DNA from: Armatimonadota bacterium
GTDB lineage: Bacteria > Sysuimicrobiota > Sysuimicrobiia > Sysuimicrobiales > Humicultoraceae
Reading direction: 5' to 3'
NCBI GenBank assembly: GCA_016869025.1
Contig: VGFA01000003.1
Span: forward strand, 62,001-126,000
Length of the DNA stretch: 64,000 nt
Of this stretch, positions 27,168 to 36,564 are shown in pieces (within the stretch, counting starts at the first letter, position 1; each line of letters opens with the position of its first letter). The notes below the pieces were generated by a model. The model had not been told where the DNA came from and made no database searches. It saw nothing but the letters and a program-made list of their open reading frames with translations. A program made the position numbers and the translations under genes.

Positions 27168-28158
27168 AACCAGCATCCACCTCTCCAAGCAACCGCAGCG
27201 CGTTGCCGCCCAGGATCGCCTTCTCGGAATCGGCGGCCAGGCCTAGCCCGTGCACGTCCCCAACCGGATCCGAGACCCCCATATCAAACGGGTAGTCTGA
27301 TCCGAGCAGGACGTGGTCCGCTCCAACGTAGTCCACCAAAGAGCGCAGCAGGTCCGCATCGTGGGTCACGGTGTCGTAGTAGAAACGCCGCATTGAGGCA
27401 TCGGGGGATTCCCGCAGCCTGGCCCGGGCGTCGGGCTGAAAGGAGTGCGAGTGTCGAAGCCGTCCACGCACGCTCAATAGGGCACCGCCGCCGTGGGCCA
27501 GCAGCACCTTGAGCCGCGGGTACCTCTCCATCATGCCGGCCATTACCATCTGAGCCGCGGCGATCGTTGTCTCCAGCGGATTGCCCACCGTGTTCCACAT
27601 GTAGTACCCGCCAAGAGCCGGAAGGTCAAAGCCCCGCGTGGTTGGATGCACGAACACGAGGGCGCCCGTGCCCTCTGCCACCTCCCAGAACTCCAGGAAG
27701 CGGTCGTCTCCCAGTGGCACGCCACGCACGCTGGCGGCGACCTCGACGCCGCTGATCCGACGCCCTGCCATCAGCGCGTCCAGCTCGCGTGCAGCCAGGT
27801 CGGGTGCCTGCAGCGGCACCGCGCCGAGCGCTGCGACGCGGCCGGGGTAGGACTCGACCAGCCAGGCCAGCGCGGCGTTTTGGATCCGGCTGGCGCGCAG
27901 ACCCTCCTCCGGCTCGAGCTCGTAGCCGAGCAGAGGGACCCACGGGCACAGGATAGTCCGGCCTATCCCCCTGGACTCCTGGAACTGCAGTATCGCCTCG
28001 ATCCGGACAAACTCTTGGAGCGCGGACCTGACCTGGCGGCCTCCTGCCTCGACGACCTGCCTTCCTTGCTCCCAGCGCACGTGGGGACGCCACGACTCGT
28101 CTCCGGCGCCGCGCGTGGCTTCCTGCACTATGATGTGCGCGTGCCCGTCCACTACCAT
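27160..28158 (-). CDS. Amidohydrolase-2 family (ACMSD-like) protein
   Basis: TIM-barrel metal-dependent hydrolase or decarboxylase, 332 aa. The N-terminal metal motif is VVDGHAHI, the central His is in KVLLAHGGGALL, and the last Asp is in HVLLGSDYPFDMG. Known relatives include aminocarboxymuconate-semialdehyde decarboxylase and other nonhydrolytic decarboxylases as well as lactonases. The substrate is unknown. Its 3' end overlaps the alpha/beta hydrolase gene. Confidence 0.85.
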   Translation of the reverse strand: MVVDGHAHIIVQEATRGAGDESWRPHVRWEQGRQVVEAGGRQVRSALQEFVRIEAILQFQESRGIGRTILCPWVPLLGYELEPEEGLRASRIQNAALAWLVESYPGRVAALGAVPLQAPDLAARELDALMAGRRISGVEVAASVRGVPLGDDRFLEFWEVAEGTGALVFVHPTTRGFDLPALGGYYMWNTVGNPLETTIAAAQMVMAGMMERYPRLKVLLAHGGGALLSVRGRLRHSHSFQPDARARLRESPDASMRRFYYDTVTHDADLLRSLVDYVGADHVLLGSDYPFDMGVSDPVGDVHGLGLAADSEKAILGGNALRLLGEVDAGYA

Positions 28159-28186
28159 GACCAGAGTCCCCCTACCAACGGATGCA

Positions 28187-29095
28187 TCACCTGTAGAAGA
28201 GCAGCACGGACGAACCGGCGATGATCAATGCCGAGCCCTGCCAGAGGCGCGCGGTAACCTGTTCTGCCCGGCGGCCACCCACCAGCGGAGACACCAGGAG
28301 CACCACTGGCACCGAGACCTGGGTGAGGGCCAGGGCGACGGCAACCAGAACCAGGTCCACGGCGATCCAGCGCGCCCAGGTGGCCAAGCCCACCAGAACG
28401 CCGGCGGCCAGCTTGAACAGCGTCTCCTCCCGGCCAGAGGGCCGGCCTTCCGGGGACGTGCCCCTGCCCTGGAGGAGCCGCGGGAAAAGCACCAGCCCGT
28501 ACGCTGCGGCCGATCCGGCAAGCCCGGCCGTGACGCCGAGCAACGGGGACGGGAGGCCTTCCAGTCCCTTCCTGATGAAGATCGGGCTCATCGCCCAGCA
28601 AAGCGCGGTCCCCAGCCCCCACATGGAGGCCTTCAACCCGGCATGAGCGCCAGAGGTCAGATGTGGCCCGCTGCCTGCGCCGGAGATCACGGCCACCCCA
28701 ACGACCACCAGCCCGACGCCTACCAGAGCCGGCAGCCCGGGCAGCTCGCGCAGGGCCAGCACGGCAAGAACCGTGGCGAAGAGCGGCGTGGCGGCCAGCA
28801 AGGGCGTCGTGCGCGCAGCGCCTATTCGCTTCTGGCTGGCGTTGAGCATCGTCCACCCGAGGAAGAAGTGGAAGAAGCCGGCCATGAAGAAGTTGAGCAG
28901 CGCCCAGGGAGGCGCGGAAAGCAGGCGAGCCGCGTCCTCGGTAGCGAGAGCAATTCCGGCCAGGACTACCGTGCTGATGAGCAACTGCGCGAAGGTGGAC
29001 CGCGCGACGTCCGCCCCGCGTACGGCCCGGCTGTTGAAGGCCTGGAACAGCCCGAATCCCACCCCGGAGGCGAGCGCCCACATTGCTCCTGTCAT
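28187..29095 (-). CDS. EamA/DMT-family transporter
   Basis: Ten-helix membrane protein of the drug/metabolite transporter superfamily, 302 aa, with two EamA repeats. The start at ATG 29095 (MTGAMWALASGVGFGLFQAFNS) is chosen because it places the first helix at the N-terminus and leaves a 13-nt gap to the upstream stop; a longer reading from 29212 would add an Arg-rich tail and overlap that gene. It probably exports an intermediate or imports a product of the pathway. The direction and substrate are unknown. Confidence 0.82.
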   Translation of the reverse strand: MTGAMWALASGVGFGLFQAFNSRAVRGADVARSTFAQLLISTVVLAGIALATEDAARLLSAPPWALLNFFMAGFFHFFLGWTMLNASQKRIGAARTTPLLAATPLFATVLAVLALRELPGLPALVGVGLVVVGVAVISGAGSGPHLTSGAHAGLKASMWGLGTALCWAMSPIFIRKGLEGLPSPLLGVTAGLAGSAAAYGLVLFPRLLQGRGTSPEGRPSGREETLFKLAAGVLVGLATWARWIAVDLVLVAVALALTQVSVPVVLLVSPLVGGRRAEQVTARLWQGSALIIAGSSVLLFYR

Positions 29096-29108
29096 CCTCG
29101 GACTCCAT

Positions 29109-30050
29109 TCACGCTCCCACCAGGTTAGTGCATCTCCCCACGGCAAACGCCGCGATGTTGGACAGCGTTGCGGACATGATGCGCCCGACCGCGCCATCGG
29201 TGTACCAGCCAATGTGCGGGGTCACAACAACGTTGAGCCCAGAGAAGTCGTGGTAGATGCTGCGCTCGCCCTCCAGCACGTCCAGCCCGGCGCCGACGAG
29301 GTGTCCCGACCGAAGGGCCTCGATGAGCGCTTGAGTGTCCACGATCGCGCCGCGCGAGGTGTTCACCAGGATCGCACCGGGCTTCATCAGAGCCAGCCGG
29401 CGGGCGTCGAGCAGGTGGTGCGTCCCAACGGTCAGCGGGATGTGCAGCGTTACCGCGTCTCCCTCCGCCAGCACCCTTTCGAGAGGCGCGTACTCGAAGC
29501 CGAGATCTCCCGCCGCCTGTGGAACCTCGCTGATGTCGTGAGCGAGGACCCGCATCCCGAACCCCTTGGCAATGCGGATGCTGTGCAGGCCCACGCGTCC
29601 GGTGCCAATCACGCCCAGGGTCTTGGCGCGCAGTTCGACACCTCGCAGCCCCTCGTCGGAGAAGCGCCGCTCCCGGCGGTATCGTTCGTCTCCCCGGGGT
29701 ATGTTGCGAGCAACGGACAGGAGCAGCCCAAATGCCAGTTCAGCGATCATGTGGGCGCCGTAGTCCGGCACGTTGCACACCCGGATTCCGCGGCGCTCGG
29801 CTTCTGCCAGGTCTATGTGGTCGTACCCGGCCGACCGCGTCACGATGAGCTTCAGGTTCGGGAGGCGGTCCAGGATCTCCCCGGTCACGCGCCCGAACTG
29901 GTCGCGCATGCACAGGACGTCTGCCCCGTCGGCCGCGGCCACGATCTCGTCTGCCGTGCGCAACGGCCCGTGGAGCGTGAACTTACAACCATCGAGACAG
30001 ATGGCCTCGCGGTCCTCGAAGACCAGGTCGGTGAAGGCAACGCGGATCAG
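29109..30050 (-). CDS. D-isomer-specific 2-hydroxyacid dehydrogenase, probable CTG start
   Basis: NAD(P)-dependent reductase of 2-oxoacids, related to phosphoglycerate dehydrogenase. The NAD-binding motif is LGVIGTGRVGLHSIRIAKGFGMRV, and the catalytic Arg (LVNTSRGAIVDT), Glu and His regions are present. The only ordinary start (TTG 29963) lacks a ribosome site and cuts off the first strand. Homology continues upstream in frame as IRVAFTDLVFEDREAIC. GGAGGAGGAG stands just before CTG at 30050 and ATC at 30047, so one of these is probably the real start, giving about 313 aa. It follows the sugar kinase gene by 45 nt. Confidence 0.85.
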   Translation of the reverse strand: MIRVAFTDLVFEDREAICLDGCKFTLHGPLRTADEIVAAADGADVLCMRDQFGRVTGEILDRLPNLKLIVTRSAGYDHIDLAEAERRGIRVCNVPDYGAHMIAELAFGLLLSVARNIPRGDERYRRERRFSDEGLRGVELRAKTLGVIGTGRVGLHSIRIAKGFGMRVLAHDISEVPQAAGDLGFEYAPLERVLAEGDAVTLHIPLTVGTHHLLDARRLALMKPGAILVNTSRGAIVDTQALIEALRSGHLVGAGLDVLEGERSIYHDFSGLNVVVTPHIGWYTDGAVGRIMSATLSNIAAFAVGRCTNLVGA

Positions 30051-30095
30051 ATCTCCTCCTCCCCTCTGCCCGCTAAAGATCGCCCGGTGGTACCA

Positions 30096-31097
30096 TCAGC
30101 GCGCAAGGCGCGTCCCCCCATCGGCTATCAGGGCTTCGGCCTCTGCGCGCGTCGGCCACGGCCAGTCGGTGGGCGACGTCTGCTTCAGCGCTGACAGGGC
30201 GTTTCCCAGCCGAACTCCGCGGCCTGGATCGCCCTCCAGGTAGCCGACCAGGAACCCGGCCACGCAGGCGTCCCCTCCTCCGATCCTGTCCACTGCCTCG
30301 ATCTCGTAGCAACGGTCCGTGAACAGCCCGCCCGCGACCCAGGCAAGCGAGCTCCATGTCGTACGCCACACAGACGGCGTCCCGCGCATCGTGACCAGCA
30401 CGGCGCGGAAACCGAACCTCTCCGCCAGACGCCGCGCAACCCCGGCTGGATCGGCGCCCCTCTCCCCGGAGATCAGCTCGGTCACGTCGGGTTGATCCGG
30501 AAGCGATGTGACAAGAACATCAACGAACTCCATCAGCGGCAGTTGCGCGGCACGGGCTTCCTCGAGACCCCACAGCGCCGCGCGGTAGTTGAGGTCGTAG
30601 CTGACGAGGCAGCCCGCGGCGCGCGCGGCGGCCATGGCCTCCTGCTGGGCCGCTGCGGCAGATGCGCTCAGCGCGGGGGTAATGCCACCCACGTGCAGGA
30701 GGCGTGACCGCGACAGCAGGGATTCCCAGTCCACCATCCCCGGCCTGATGCCTGCGAACGCCGATGCCTTGCGGTCGTAGAGCACCTGGGTGGCGCGGGG
30801 AGCCGCGCCGTGCTCGATGAAGTACAACCCGGCGCGCTCGCCCTCTGCCCAGATGACGTGGCCCATGTCAACCCCAAACTCGCGTCCCTTGTTGGCGATC
30901 ATCCGCCCGAGCGGGTTGGCAGGCAGGCGGCTCACCCAGGCAGAGGCAAGCCCCAGCCGCGCCACGCTGGCTGCCACGTTGAGTTCTGCGCCGCCGACAG
31001 AGACATCCAGGGTCGAGGTCTGCTCCAGCCGCCGGTAGCCCGGCGGCGAGAGGCGCACCATCGCCTCGCCGAAAGCAACCACGTCGTAGTCCGTCAT
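30096..31097 (-). CDS. PfkB-family sugar kinase, 2-keto-3-deoxygluconate kinase type
   Basis: ATP-dependent carbohydrate kinase, 333 aa. It begins DYDVVAFGEAMVRLSPPG and VGGAELNVAASVARLG, and the catalytic base lies in DRIGGGDACVAGFL (residues about 255-268). The pattern fits 2-keto-3-deoxygluconate kinases more than fructokinases. The start is ATG 31097, which overlaps the creatininase stop (ATGA). Presence here suggests that the pathway passes through a 2-keto-3-deoxy sugar acid, or that the operon joins two substrates. Confidence 0.87.
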   Translation of the reverse strand: MTDYDVVAFGEAMVRLSPPGYRRLEQTSTLDVSVGGAELNVAASVARLGLASAWVSRLPANPLGRMIANKGREFGVDMGHVIWAEGERAGLYFIEHGAAPRATQVLYDRKASAFAGIRPGMVDWESLLSRSRLLHVGGITPALSASAAAAQQEAMAAARAAGCLVSYDLNYRAALWGLEEARAAQLPLMEFVDVLVTSLPDQPDVTELISGERGADPAGVARRLAERFGFRAVLVTMRGTPSVWRTTWSSLAWVAGGLFTDRCYEIEAVDRIGGGDACVAGFLVGYLEGDPGRGVRLGNALSALKQTSPTDWPWPTRAEAEALIADGGTRLAR

Positions 31098-32065
31098 CGA
31101 GGCGGCCATGCCACCGTGTACAGGTGCTTCCCGCCGCCCAGCGGCCCCCTGAGCAACTCGTCCACCTCGGCCTGCGTGAACCGCTGGGTCACGAGCGACG
31201 CCTCCGGCAGCACCCCGGGAGGAAAGCGGGTCATGATGTCGTCGTGCAGCCGCACCATGTAGTCGAGCAGTGCCTCGACGCCCGGCCTGGCCTTCTCGGC
31301 GTCCGCCAGCGTGGCCCTGCCCACCACACCCTCGGGATTGCCCACGATCTCGATCGTGCCCAGGCCGGCGTGCCCGTACCACGGAATCGCCCGCTGGTAG
31401 GCGTTGGCAGCCGAGTCCACGTGCCCCTGCGGCAGGAAGCCGTGAACCTTGGTGTCCACGGCGTCCTCCATGCGGATCATCTCGGGAAACAGCGCCAGCG
31501 AGTATGAGGTCTCACACTCATCGGCGTGAACGAAGGGCGTCTCGAACGGCCCGCCGTGCGCCTTGTCCTTCACGTAGGGCTGGATCGCGTAGTACCAGTT
31601 CAGGTTGATGAGAACCGCCGGAACCTGGTACCTCTTGGCGAAGCGGTGAATGGCAGTGGGGATCACGTACTCCTGTCCGTGGCCGTTCAACATAATCTGC
31701 TTGCGGAACCCGGCGTTCCAGAAGCCGGCGATGATCGAGCTCAGGTATGCCGTGAACGTGTCCTCGTCCACGGGCACAGTGCCGGGCATGCCGATGTGGT
31801 GGTAGGGGTGGCTGCCGAACCAGACCGGCTGCGACACCGTGCACCCGGTCCGTTGGGCCACCGCCTCGGCCATCCGCGTCACCAGGAACGTGTCCTCGCC
31901 GTAGCAGGCGTGCGGGCCGTGGGCCTCGGTGCTGCCCACGGGAATGATTATCAGGTCGTCCTTCTGGAGCCGCGCCGTGACCTCTTTCATTGTCATGTTC
32001 TGAAAGTAGATGCCATTGGCGGCATCCATGTGCCCGCCCTTGGGCGGAATCTCCCAGTTACCCAT
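31094..32065 (-). CDS. Creatininase-family amidohydrolase
   Basis: Metal-dependent hydrolase of the creatininase / MftE / ArfB family, 323 aa. Motifs: VGSTEAHGPHACYGEDTFL (Glu, His and Asp ligands), GSHPYHHIGMPGT, LNGHGQEYVIP and the acidic HADECETSYSL. The family opens cyclic or N-acyl amides. Creatinine is one possible substrate, but the family is wide and the creatinase-like partners in this cluster lack creatinase residues. Stop and start codons overlap with the sugar kinase gene. Confidence 0.87.
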   Translation of the reverse strand: MGNWEIPPKGGHMDAANGIYFQNMTMKEVTARLQKDDLIIIPVGSTEAHGPHACYGEDTFLVTRMAEAVAQRTGCTVSQPVWFGSHPYHHIGMPGTVPVDEDTFTAYLSSIIAGFWNAGFRKQIMLNGHGQEYVIPTAIHRFAKRYQVPAVLINLNWYYAIQPYVKDKAHGGPFETPFVHADECETSYSLALFPEMIRMEDAVDTKVHGFLPQGHVDSAANAYQRAIPWYGHAGLGTIEIVGNPEGVVGRATLADAEKARPGVEALLDYMVRLHDDIMTRFPPGVLPEASLVTQRFTQAEVDELLRGPLGGGKHLYTVAWPPR

Positions 32066-32090
32066 CGTGCCCTCCTTGGCGAGCCCTGCC

Positions 32091-33158
32091 TCAGGGATTG
32101 ACGATCACCTTTATCGCACCACCCGCACGGCCGGTGAAGGTCTCGAAGGCCAGGTTGATGTCGGCCAGCGGGAACCTGTGCGTGATCAGCGGCTTGAGGT
32201 CCAGGCGGCCACCGGCCATGAGCGGGATCGCCCTGTCTGTGTTCCACATGCCCTCTGCCTTGGGACCGGTGATCAGCAGGTTCCACTGGACGATCTTGTT
32301 GAGCTGGAGGGTAACCGGTTCGTGATAGATGCCGTTGAACGAGATCCGGCCGCTCTTCCGAACCAGATCCAGGGCCTCGGCGGCAGGGCCTGCCTGCCCG
32401 GTGCACTCCACGACGAGGTCGGCGCCGATCCCGTCGGTGAGGGCCATGATCGCATCGCGAACGTTCGTCTCGCGGGCGTTGATCGCAATGTCCACGCCCA
32501 TCCGCCTGCCTACTGCCAGCCGGTCCTCGCGCGTGCCGGTCAGGATCACGCGTCCGGCACCCAGTATCCTGGCGGCCTGCGCGGATATCAAACCGAGGGC
32601 GCCCGGCCCGGTGACAACGACGGTCTCGCCCGGCATCACCCCGCCTACGCGCTCGTATCCGTACAGCACGGTGCCGGCCGTCGTGAGCAGGGCGCCTTCT
32701 TCAAACGAGATCGCCTCCGGCAGCCGGTGGAGAGTGTTGACGTGGCAGGCGGCATACTCGGCGTAGGCGCCGTTGCTGCTGAAGCCGTAGTGCCTGTGGC
32801 CCTTCTCCGGCTTGCCGTAGTTCAGGCACGTGGTGTAGAGGCCTCGCAGGCAGTTCACGCAGCGGCCGCAGCCCTTATGGGGCTCGACGGCCACACGGTC
32901 GCCCACCTTCACCTCGGTCACGTCCGGCGCCACGGCCACCACGGTTCCGGTGAACTCGTGGCCGGGGATGAACTCGCCCAGCGGCGGATGTCCGGGCCAG
33001 CCCTTGGCAATGATCGCAGGGTCACTGCCACAGATGGCAACCGCGGCCACCTTGAGCAGCGCCTCACCCGCACCGGGTATAGGAACCGGCCTCTCCGCCA
33101 GGCGCAGGTCGCCATAGTTGAACAGCACGGCGGCCTTCATGGTCTTTGGGATCTCCAC
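32091..33158 (-). CDS. Zinc-dependent alcohol dehydrogenase (polyol type), copy 1
   Basis: Medium-chain dehydrogenase/reductase, 355 aa, that oxidises a secondary alcohol with NAD(P). The catalytic zinc site is CGSD, then GHEFTGTV; the structural zinc uses the four cysteines in KGCGRCVNCLRGLYTTC. The NAD motif is VTGPGALGLISAQ. The GTG start at 33158 has AGGAGAG upstream; an ATG at 33140 is the alternative. A second gene of the same family follows upstream at 33173..34222, and the two are clearly different proteins, so two oxidation steps or two substrates are implied. Confidence 0.87.
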   Translation of the reverse strand: MEIPKTMKAAVLFNYGDLRLAERPVPIPGAGEALLKVAAVAICGSDPAIIAKGWPGHPPLGEFIPGHEFTGTVVAVAPDVTEVKVGDRVAVEPHKGCGRCVNCLRGLYTTCLNYGKPEKGHRHYGFSSNGAYAEYAACHVNTLHRLPEAISFEEGALLTTAGTVLYGYERVGGVMPGETVVVTGPGALGLISAQAARILGAGRVILTGTREDRLAVGRRMGVDIAINARETNVRDAIMALTDGIGADLVVECTGQAGPAAEALDLVRKSGRISFNGIYHEPVTLQLNKIVQWNLLITGPKAEGMWNTDRAIPLMAGGRLDLKPLITHRFPLADINLAFETFTGRAGGAIKVIVNP

Positions 33159-33172
33159 GGTCTCTCCTCTCC

Positions 33173-34222
33173 TCACCCGGCCTCTTGTGATGGATCGAGC
33201 ACGACCTTTACCGCCTCCCCGCTCCGCGAGAGACCGAAGCCCTGTTCCCACTCGTGGAGAGGAAGAACGTGGGTGACGAACCGAGATGGGATCACCGCCC
33301 CGCGCGCAAACAGCGATAGGGCGCGTTCCCAACTCGTGTACTTGGAACTGTAGGTGAACGACACCGCGAGCGCCCGAAACAGTGCCTCGCGGTATGGGAT
33401 CGCGACCTGGTCGGTCGGGGGCTGCCCGATGATCCCAACCCTGCCCAGGCGCCTGGCAAGCCGAAAGCACTGCGCCGCCGCGGCCGGGGCCCCAGAGAGC
33501 TCCACGACGACATCGGCGCCCTCTCCGCCGGTCAGATCGACCACCAGCGCCGCCAGGTCGTCGCGCTCCACGTTCACGACATGGTCTATGCCGAGCTCCC
33601 TCGCCTTGGGGAGACGGGTCCTCTCATCCCGGCCTGTCCCGGCAATGACGACCCGCGACGCGCCGGCGACCTGAGCCATCTTCGCGGCCGCCAGCCCGAT
33701 CGGCCCGCAACCCAGAACGAGCACCACGTCCTCTGGGGCGATGCCGGTGCGTTCGAGCACCCCGTGCACCGCCACCGCCGAGGGCTCGGCGAACGAGGCC
33801 TCGATGAAGCCGAGATTGGCTGGAATGCGGTGCAGCAGCCAGGCCGGGACCCTGATGAACTCCGCGAACCCGCCGTCCACCCAGTATCCTGGGGCCCGCT
33901 TGGAAGCACAGGCGAAGGCATTCCCGGTAAGGCACTGGCGGCAGCGCCCGCAGGCACCCGTGTGCTGCTCGGAAACTACACGGTCGCCGACCGCCCACCC
34001 GCCCGCGTCCTTGCCCACCTCGGCGATCTCGCCGGCGAACTCGTGGCCGATCACCACCGGCGGGTTGTACGGATGCTGGTCGTCCTGGATCTTCAGGTCG
34101 CTGCCACAGACGCCGCAGGCGCGCACCCGAATCAGCACCTCGTCCGGCCTGGGCCGCGGGAGCGGAACCTCGCGCAGCTCCAGGTGACCGGTGCCGCGGT
34201 CCGTCTTGACGAGTGCGCGCAT
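33173..34222 (-). CDS. Zinc-dependent alcohol dehydrogenase (polyol type), copy 2
   Basis: Medium-chain dehydrogenase, 349 aa, sorbitol- or threonine-dehydrogenase-like. Zinc sites: VCGSD, GHEFAGEIAEVG, and the structural cysteines in TGACGRCRQCLTGNAFAC. The NAD motif is VLVLGCGPIGLAAAKMA. The ATG at 34222 has GAGGGAG in front. It overlaps nothing and lies eight nt after the E2 gene. The substrate is probably a sugar alcohol or hydroxyacid. Confidence 0.87.
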   Translation of the reverse strand: MRALVKTDRGTGHLELREVPLPRPRPDEVLIRVRACGVCGSDLKIQDDQHPYNPPVVIGHEFAGEIAEVGKDAGGWAVGDRVVSEQHTGACGRCRQCLTGNAFACASKRAPGYWVDGGFAEFIRVPAWLLHRIPANLGFIEASFAEPSAVAVHGVLERTGIAPEDVVLVLGCGPIGLAAAKMAQVAGASRVVIAGTGRDERTRLPKARELGIDHVVNVERDDLAALVVDLTGGEGADVVVELSGAPAAAAQCFRLARRLGRVGIIGQPPTDQVAIPYREALFRALAVSFTYSSKYTSWERALSLFARGAVIPSRFVTHVLPLHEWEQGFGLSRSGEAVKVVLDPSQEAG

Positions 34223-34230
34223 CCGCTCCC

Positions 34231-35553
34231 TCAATCCAACGGGGTCGCCGGTTCTTCGATCAAGTCGGCCAGGGTTTCCAGGAACCGCGCCCCGCGCGCT
34301 CCGTCCACCACGCGGTGGTCGCACGACAGACTGAGCGTCATCATCGGCCGCACCGCAGGCCGGCCCTTCACGGCGGCCACGCGGTCAGCGATCCGGCCCA
34401 CTGCCAGGATGGCTGCCTGGGGTGGGTTGATGATGGCGTTGAAGACGTCCACGCCGTACATTCCCAGGTTGCTGATTGTGAATGTGCCCCGGGTCAGGTC
34501 TTCTGCCCGCAGCTTCCCTGCCTGGGCCCGGCTGACGAGGTCCTTGCGGCGGTCAGAAATCTGACGCACGCTCTGTTGGTCCGCGCGGTGTATGACCGGA
34601 ACGATCAATCCTTCTTCTATGGCAACTGCCAGCCCGATGTTGATCTCAGGGCTTGACACGATCGTGCCGTTCAGCCACCGGCTGTTGAGACGGGGGTGCT
34701 CCACAAGCGCCGAGGCAAGCAGCTTGACCAGCAGGTCTGTGAAGGTGATGTCGGTCTTGAACCGCTTCTGCCACCGGTCGCGCCAGGCCACGAGCCGGCC
34801 CGCGTTCACCTCGCGCAACAGGAAGAAGTGCGGCGCGCCGGTCCAGCTCTGCGCTGTGCGCTCGGCCATGCGCCGCCAGGCAGCACTCACGGGCGCTGTC
34901 ACAACACCTTCTGTCATGGCGGCCGCCGCCGCAGGCCCGGCCGCGCCACGTGCGCCTGACCTGGCCGGCACATCGGATGCCAGCACAGCGCCTCCTGGCC
35001 CTGTCCCCTTGATGGCCGCCAGGTCCACCCCGACCGCATCCGCCAGCCGCCTGGCCTTGGGAGAAGCCAGTATGCGTCCGGCCGCGCGCACCTCGGCGGC
35101 CAGATCTTCGGCCGCAACGCCATCGCGGGCCTGGAGATACGCCTGCACATCCGCCTTCTCAATCCTGGTTCCGCGGGGCGTCACTGCCCGCAGGTCCACC
35201 CCGTGCGCGGCGGCCAGCCGCGCGGCGAGCGGGCTGGCTGCGGGCTCGCGGACCGCAGGGGGGCCAGGCGGCGCGGGTGGGGCCGCCGGCGCAAGCCGCG
35301 CGTCGGCAGCGCCCTCCGGTGCCAGGATTACCGCGATGGTCTGGCCCACCGGCACGTCCTGACCCTCTGCCGCGGTCACCCGTCGCAGTGTGCCGGATGC
35401 CGGAGCCTCGATCTCTACTGTGACCTTGTCGGTCTCGACCTCCAGCAGGGGCTCACCTGCCGTGACGGCATCGCCCTCGGCCTTGAGCCACCTGACCACG
35501 CGGCCGGTCTCCTGAGCCATGCCCAGCGCGGGCATGATGACATCTGTGCCCAT
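34231..35553 (-). CDS. E2 acyltransferase of a 2-oxoacid dehydrogenase complex
   Basis: Dihydrolipoamide acyltransferase, 440 aa. The lipoyl domain carries the modified Lys in VETDKVTVEIEAPASG (about residue 42). Two peripheral subunit-binding segments follow in tandem: SPLAARLAAAHGVDLRAV.. and ASPKARRLADAVGVDLAAI... The C-terminal catalytic domain ends with HRVVDGARGARF (His and Asp of the active site). The start ATG 35553 has GGGAGG upstream. Together with E1 alpha and beta (38866..39879 and 37875..38879) it would oxidise a 2-oxoacid or acetoin to an acyl-CoA. No E3 (lipoamide dehydrogenase) gene is nearby. Confidence 0.9.
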   Translation of the reverse strand: MGTDVIMPALGMAQETGRVVRWLKAEGDAVTAGEPLLEVETDKVTVEIEAPASGTLRRVTAAEGQDVPVGQTIAVILAPEGAADARLAPAAPPAPPGPPAVREPAASPLAARLAAAHGVDLRAVTPRGTRIEKADVQAYLQARDGVAAEDLAAEVRAAGRILASPKARRLADAVGVDLAAIKGTGPGGAVLASDVPARSGARGAAGPAAAAAMTEGVVTAPVSAAWRRMAERTAQSWTGAPHFFLLREVNAGRLVAWRDRWQKRFKTDITFTDLLVKLLASALVEHPRLNSRWLNGTIVSSPEINIGLAVAIEEGLIVPVIHRADQQSVRQISDRRKDLVSRAQAGKLRAEDLTRGTFTISNLGMYGVDVFNAIINPPQAAILAVGRIADRVAAVKGRPAVRPMMTLSLSCDHRVVDGARGARFLETLADLIEEPATPLD

Positions 35554-35555
35554 TC

Positions 35556-36545
35556 CTACGAATCCTCCCGCGTCACCATCGAAGGATTGGATCCGCGAAC
35601 GGTCAGGTGAAAAACGTCTGGCCGGTTGTAGTGCCCAGCATAGTCGTGACGGATCTTCTCTGCCACACACTCCGACAGGTCAATGTCCGCGCACAGGATA
35701 CCCTCGTTTGCTCCCATGGGGCCGGCGACGATTGTCCCGGACGGTCCGGCGATGCTCGAACCGCCGCTCGCCCTCTCGTCCCAGAGCGTCTCCCGGTCGT
35801 CGTCCCGGTAGACCAGGAGTTCTCTCATCTCGTCGGTCATCGTTCCGCAGCAACTGAGGACGAAGGCCTTAGACGTCAAGGCCAGGGCCCTGCCTGCCAG
35901 GTGCGACCTCTCCGGACAGGACATCCCCCGCCTGGGAAAACGGTTGGGCCAACTGACGACGATGATCTGGGGATACTCAGCGACCAGGGTGAAGATCGCC
36001 AGGGGATTGAAGCTCTCCCCACAGATCAGCCCCGCGATCCTCCCGAATCCGGTTGGGAACGCGCGCAGTGTGCCGCCGTCGCCTCCCATGTGCACCAGGC
36101 GCTCGCCCACGGTCGGGGTGAGCTTCTGGTGCTTGCCGATGATCTCACCGTCCGGGCCAATGAAAAGCTGAGTGTTGAACAGCGTGCCCGACGTCCCTGC
36201 TCGGCGCTCGCAGATCCCCATCACTACGTACGCGCCGGCCTCCCTGGCCGCCGCCGCCAGGACCTCGGTCGTAGGTCCCGGTATCTCAACGGCGTTCGTA
36301 AACAGGCGCGCGGCCATGGCGCTGCTGGTGGGCGCCGTCGCCGGGTGGAAGTGATACCAGAGCGGGTGGCCCGGGATGAACCCCTCTGGGAACCCGATGA
36401 CCCGCGCGCCCATGCCCGCGGCCTCCCGGATCAGCCCGCAAGCCTTCGCGGTCGTTGCCTCCCTGTCCAGGAAAACAGGCGCGGCCTGGACCACAGCCAC
36501 CCGCAACCGTTCGTGCTGATCACCCATCAGTTGTAGCCCCCCCAT
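35556..36545 (-). CDS. Carbon-nitrogen hydrolase (nitrilase superfamily)
   Basis: Cytosolic thiol hydrolase of nitriles or amides, 329 aa. The catalytic triad can be read as Glu in GFPEGFIPG, Lys in GKHQKLTPT and Cys in AGLICGESFNPLA. The length and the PGHPLW segment are close to true nitrilases and aliphatic amidases. It inserts between E2 and the M24-like gene with gaps of two and 19 nt. It may release ammonia from the imported substrate. Start 36545 or 36527 (MGDQHERLRV). Confidence 0.87.
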   Translation of the reverse strand: MGGLQLMGDQHERLRVAVVQAAPVFLDREATTAKACGLIREAAGMGARVIGFPEGFIPGHPLWYHFHPATAPTSSAMAARLFTNAVEIPGPTTEVLAAAAREAGAYVVMGICERRAGTSGTLFNTQLFIGPDGEIIGKHQKLTPTVGERLVHMGGDGGTLRAFPTGFGRIAGLICGESFNPLAIFTLVAEYPQIIVVSWPNRFPRRGMSCPERSHLAGRALALTSKAFVLSCCGTMTDEMRELLVYRDDDRETLWDERASGGSSIAGPSGTIVAGPMGANEGILCADIDLSECVAEKIRHDYAGHYNRPDVFHLTVRGSNPSMVTREDS

Positions 36546-36564
36546 GATCCGGCGACCGCCGCAT

